NCBI GenBank assembly: GCA_937885165.1
Contig: CAKZZJ010000138.1
Coordinates: 1-7,635, forward strand
Direction: 5' to 3'
Source: an uncultured Caryophanales bacterium
GTDB taxonomy: Bacteria > Bacillota_I > Bacilli_A > Acholeplasmatales > Anaeroplasmataceae
Length of the DNA stretch: 7,635 nucleotides
Below are positions 5,509 to 7,635 of this stretch, piece by piece. Both the position numbers and the translations under genes were made by a program. The notes beneath the pieces are model-generated. The model did not search any database, was not told the DNA's origin, and saw only the letters and a program-made list of their open reading frames with translations. Within the stretch, counting starts at the first letter, position 1; every line of letters begins with the position of its first letter.

Positions 5509-7635
5509 CTATGAACTTTGTTCATCAGAACCTGTTTTGTTTTTTGCATCATCAGATGCTTTTTGATCTAATTTCTTTTCTTCTTCAAGACCTTTATTTA
5601 CAGCTCTTTCGACTTTAGTTAGTGTTTCTTTTAACACATTATCATTCTTAATTCCAAATGCATTACCTAAATTAATGGTATCAGATTTAGTAATACCTCT
5701 TATTCCTAAGTATGCAAACAAACCTCTTTCAAAATGATATGCGCCACCTTTTGATAATTTAGACATCAGTGTTTTAAACTGTGGTGAATTAACTAAATTT
5801 TCAAAGCCACTTCTTGAAGTTTCTTTTTTAGTTACATAAATTGGTGTTTCTTTAGTAACTGGCTGATATTCATACCATTCAACCGGAACATTATGCATTC
5901 TTCCGTCTCCGCCTAATCTTGGAACAAATTCAACTCGCTTAATTTTTTTAAATCCATATGAAGTGATATTTACTTCATCAGTATCATCAATTTTATTTTT
6001 GAATTCCGCTTTTAATATCTGTTTAGTATCACACTCTTTATGAGCGAAATATGCTGAATCAAACTGATTTGCCAAAACTTCTTGTTCATAGGATGTTGTA
6101 TTTGTTTTAAAGCCTTCATTATAGATGTATTCTTTTGTCTTAGTCTGTTGATATAGTGGTATAGAAATGAGTGGAGCTAAATCAAAATAAAATGATTTAA
6201 AGAAATTATCATTATAATCTATGAAATTTTTTCTCGCTCTTTCATAATCATAATCAACAAAGATTTTTGGATCAGCACGATAATTAAAACTTTGGGAATG
6301 AAGAGATTGTATATAATTTATCTTCTTATCCTTCGTGAAATGAAAATCATCACCATAAGGTTCTTTACTTCTGATTAATTTAATAAGATTTTTCTGAGCT
6401 AGTGGAGTAAATAATAATCTAAACTGAACTTCATTATTTCTATTTGTAGCTCCAAATAAGGCTTCAAATTCATCATTACCCATCTTTTGGAAGTTAGTTT
6501 TTGGATCATTATCCATTAGTTCCTCTTTTTCTTTTTTAACTAATTCTTTAGCTTTTTTATCAACATATTTTCTTAAATGTTTTTCATCTAAATTAGAACC
6601 CTTTGAAGGAGCTCTATAGAATTTTAAATCTGGTGCGGCATCATTAGCATATACTACATAGGTATCATAATTATAGTCTGGTGCTGGTTTGGTTAGTGTA
6701 GCAACTAGGGTTTGTGTTCTTGTTACAATTCTTGTTCCATCTTTCGTATGAACTGTTTCAGTCCATGTAATTACCATTGAACCTTCATATGTAACATTTA
6801 CCCAGTCCTGATTCAAATCTTTGCAAATAAGAAAAGGATTACCTAAAATTGAGCCAGACTGTACAGTTACAGTTGATACATTTTTATCAGTTAATGAATC
6901 AAAACCGAATTTGTCATGTAAATACTGAAATTTATCTGTATCAAAATATTTATCAAGAATGATTAAATCAGTATCTTTGTTGGTAATGGCAGCCGGTATA
7001 TTCCAGTCATATAATCTATTAAGAGGAGCCATTGTAGCCCAAGCTTCTTTCAATAATTTATCAGCTTTTTCTTGAGTTTTTTTGATAATCTCCTGTAAAT
7101 TCTTTAAAATCTTTCTTATTTTTACAGCAAGAAGAACAATTAATGCAATAGGAATAATGTAAAATACGATACCAAGAACTATTCCGAGTATCCTTGACAT
7201 ACTTCCACTTATACCAGCAATAAGCATAATAGTTCCTGCAACAAATAACGCAACTATAAGAATAATTAGAAAAATTTTTAAACCATTTATTCTTCTTCTA
7301 GTTTTTTTATCGTTATTTAAAAGTGATAGTGTCTCATTATATTCTTTTACAAGTTTTTTGTTTTTTTCTATATCGATTTTTGATTCCTTTACTAAATCAT
7401 CAAAATATACATGATATACTGTACCACTTAATGGTTCATTTGGTAAATCATATTCAGGATAGTAATTTACTAAATATTGGCGTAATAATTGAACATCTAT
7501 ATCATTTATTGCTCCATCATTATTTACATCTGCATTTAATAGTGCTTGAGCTGATAACTCTTGTAGTCCAGCTAAGTAACGATTTAAACAAACGATATCT
7601 TTATTATTTACACTACCATCTTCATTATAATATAT
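5509..7635 (-). CDS. Large membrane protein with dockerin-like domain, LemA operon partner (partial, 5' end off the window)
   Basis: The frame is open from the TAG at 5509-5511 to the right edge, giving 708 visible residues; the true start lies beyond base 7635. An ATG at 7227 falls inside the first membrane span and is not a credible start. Counting from the edge, residues 1-57 look like a type I dockerin (two Ca-loop plus helix units). A Lys/Glu-rich helix (about 80-112) and KKTRRR (110-115) lead to membrane spans at about 119-141 and 149-171. A charged helix KIRKILKNLQEIIKKTQEKA follows, then a long soluble region of about 520 residues. That region includes YEGSMVITWTETVHTKDGTR, a TQTLVATLTKPAPDY strand, FGATNRNNEVQFRLLFTPLA, FIDYNDNFFKSFYFDLAPL and IPLYQQ, and ends in a polar tail rich in Lys, Asp and Ser. 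The soluble region reminds me, from memory, of a conserved Mollicutes family (MAG1210 type) found beside lemA; that is not verified. No enzymatic motif is seen. Stop-to-start spacing to LemA is 21 bp. Confidence 0.85.
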   Translation of the reverse strand: MYYNEDGSVNNKDIVCLNRYLAGLQELSAQALLNADVNNDGAINDIDVQLLRQYLVNYYPEYDLPNEPLSGTVYHVYFDDLVKESKIDIEKNKKLVKEYNETLSLLNNDKKTRRRINGLKIFLIILIVALFVAGTIMLIAGISGSMSRILGIVLGIVFYIIPIALIVLLAVKIRKILKNLQEIIKKTQEKADKLLKEAWATMAPLNRLYDWNIPAAITNKDTDLIILDKYFDTDKFQYLHDKFGFDSLTDKNVSTVTVQSGSILGNPFLICKDLNQDWVNVTYEGSMVITWTETVHTKDGTRIVTRTQTLVATLTKPAPDYNYDTYVVYANDAAPDLKFYRAPSKGSNLDEKHLRKYVDKKAKELVKKEKEELMDNDPKTNFQKMGNDEFEALFGATNRNNEVQFRLLFTPLAQKNLIKLIRSKEPYGDDFHFTKDKKINYIQSLHSQSFNYRADPKIFVDYDYERARKNFIDYNDNFFKSFYFDLAPLISIPLYQQTKTKEYIYNEGFKTNTTSYEQEVLANQFDSAYFAHKECDTKQILKAEFKNKIDDTDEVNITSYGFKKIKRVEFVPRLGGDGRMHNVPVEWYEYQPVTKETPIYVTKKETSRSGFENLVNSPQFKTLMSKLSKGGAYHFERGLFAYLGIRGITKSDTINLGNAFGIKNDNVLKETLTKVERAVNKGLEEEKKLDQKASDDAKNKTGSDEQSS
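7465..7635 (-). other. Dockerin type I-like EF-hand pair (domain within the partial membrane protein)
   Basis: Two 34-residue-spaced segments share the dockerin pattern of a Ca-binding loop followed by a short helix. The second is canonical: DVNNDGAINDID (visible residues 36-47) with D36, N38, D40 and D47 as ligands, then VQLLRQYLVN. The first reads YYNEDGSVNNKD (2-13) with Tyr where the first Asp ligand is expected, then IVCLNRYLAG. Dockerins normally bind cohesins on scaffoldins outside the cell. The fold call is good, but a cohesin partner is only inferred and none is encoded here. Confidence 0.8.

Noticed and set aside
5509..7227. The large membrane protein as a complete 572-residue gene starting at 7227
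   Set aside because: The frame stays open for 136 more codons to the window edge with a recognisable dockerin. The ATG sits within the first membrane span and has no AGGAGG-like site.

Overview
The window is AT-rich bacterial DNA. It looks like a chromosomal segment from an uncultured, probably gut-associated member of the Bacillota (Bacilli or Mollicutes-related side). The clues are the low GC, strong AGGAGG ribosome sites and short intergenic gaps, together with CarD, LemA, CPBP, QueH and dockerin-type genes. TGG encodes Trp, and QueH ends on a TGA at a normal C-terminus, so the standard bacterial code (TGA = stop) fits best. The taxonomic placement is inference, not a database result.

Layout. 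(1) Bases 1-1934, minus strand: a very AT-rich, broken gene that runs off the left edge. It encodes an arginine-type ADP-ribosyltransferase (ART) domain with R, STS and ExE motifs, an Asn-rich linker, a degenerate trypsin-like domain, and at least five 26-residue BspA/DUF285 leucine-rich repeats. It lacks its 5' end and carries a frameshift near 1155-1165. (2) Bases 1927-2178, minus: the N-terminal third of a metallophosphoesterase, cut off just before its expected GNxD motif and abutting the ART fragment. (3) 2171-2770, minus: intact queH. (4) 2771-2892: a divergent promoter region. (5) 2893-3402, plus: a CarD-family RNA polymerase-binding regulator. (6) 3401-3451: two back-to-back terminators for the convergent genes. 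(7) 3443-4750, minus: a two-gene unit of a CPBP membrane protease and a flavin-reductase-like protein, translationally coupled. (8) 4768-4795: terminator. (9) 4810-7635, minus: LemA preceded by a large membrane protein whose frame stays open to the right edge and begins, within the window, with a dockerin-like EF-hand pair.

The right three quarters is ordinary core or operon DNA: queuosine tRNA modification, transcription control, membrane proteins. The left quarter is accessory. A decaying, eukaryote-like multidomain surface or effector gene has been joined to, and has truncated, the last gene of the queH operon. The two most interesting items are that ART / pseudo-protease / LRR composite with its junction, and the unusual dockerin plus double-TM protein encoded with LemA. 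No tRNA, rRNA, CRISPR array or IS element was seen.
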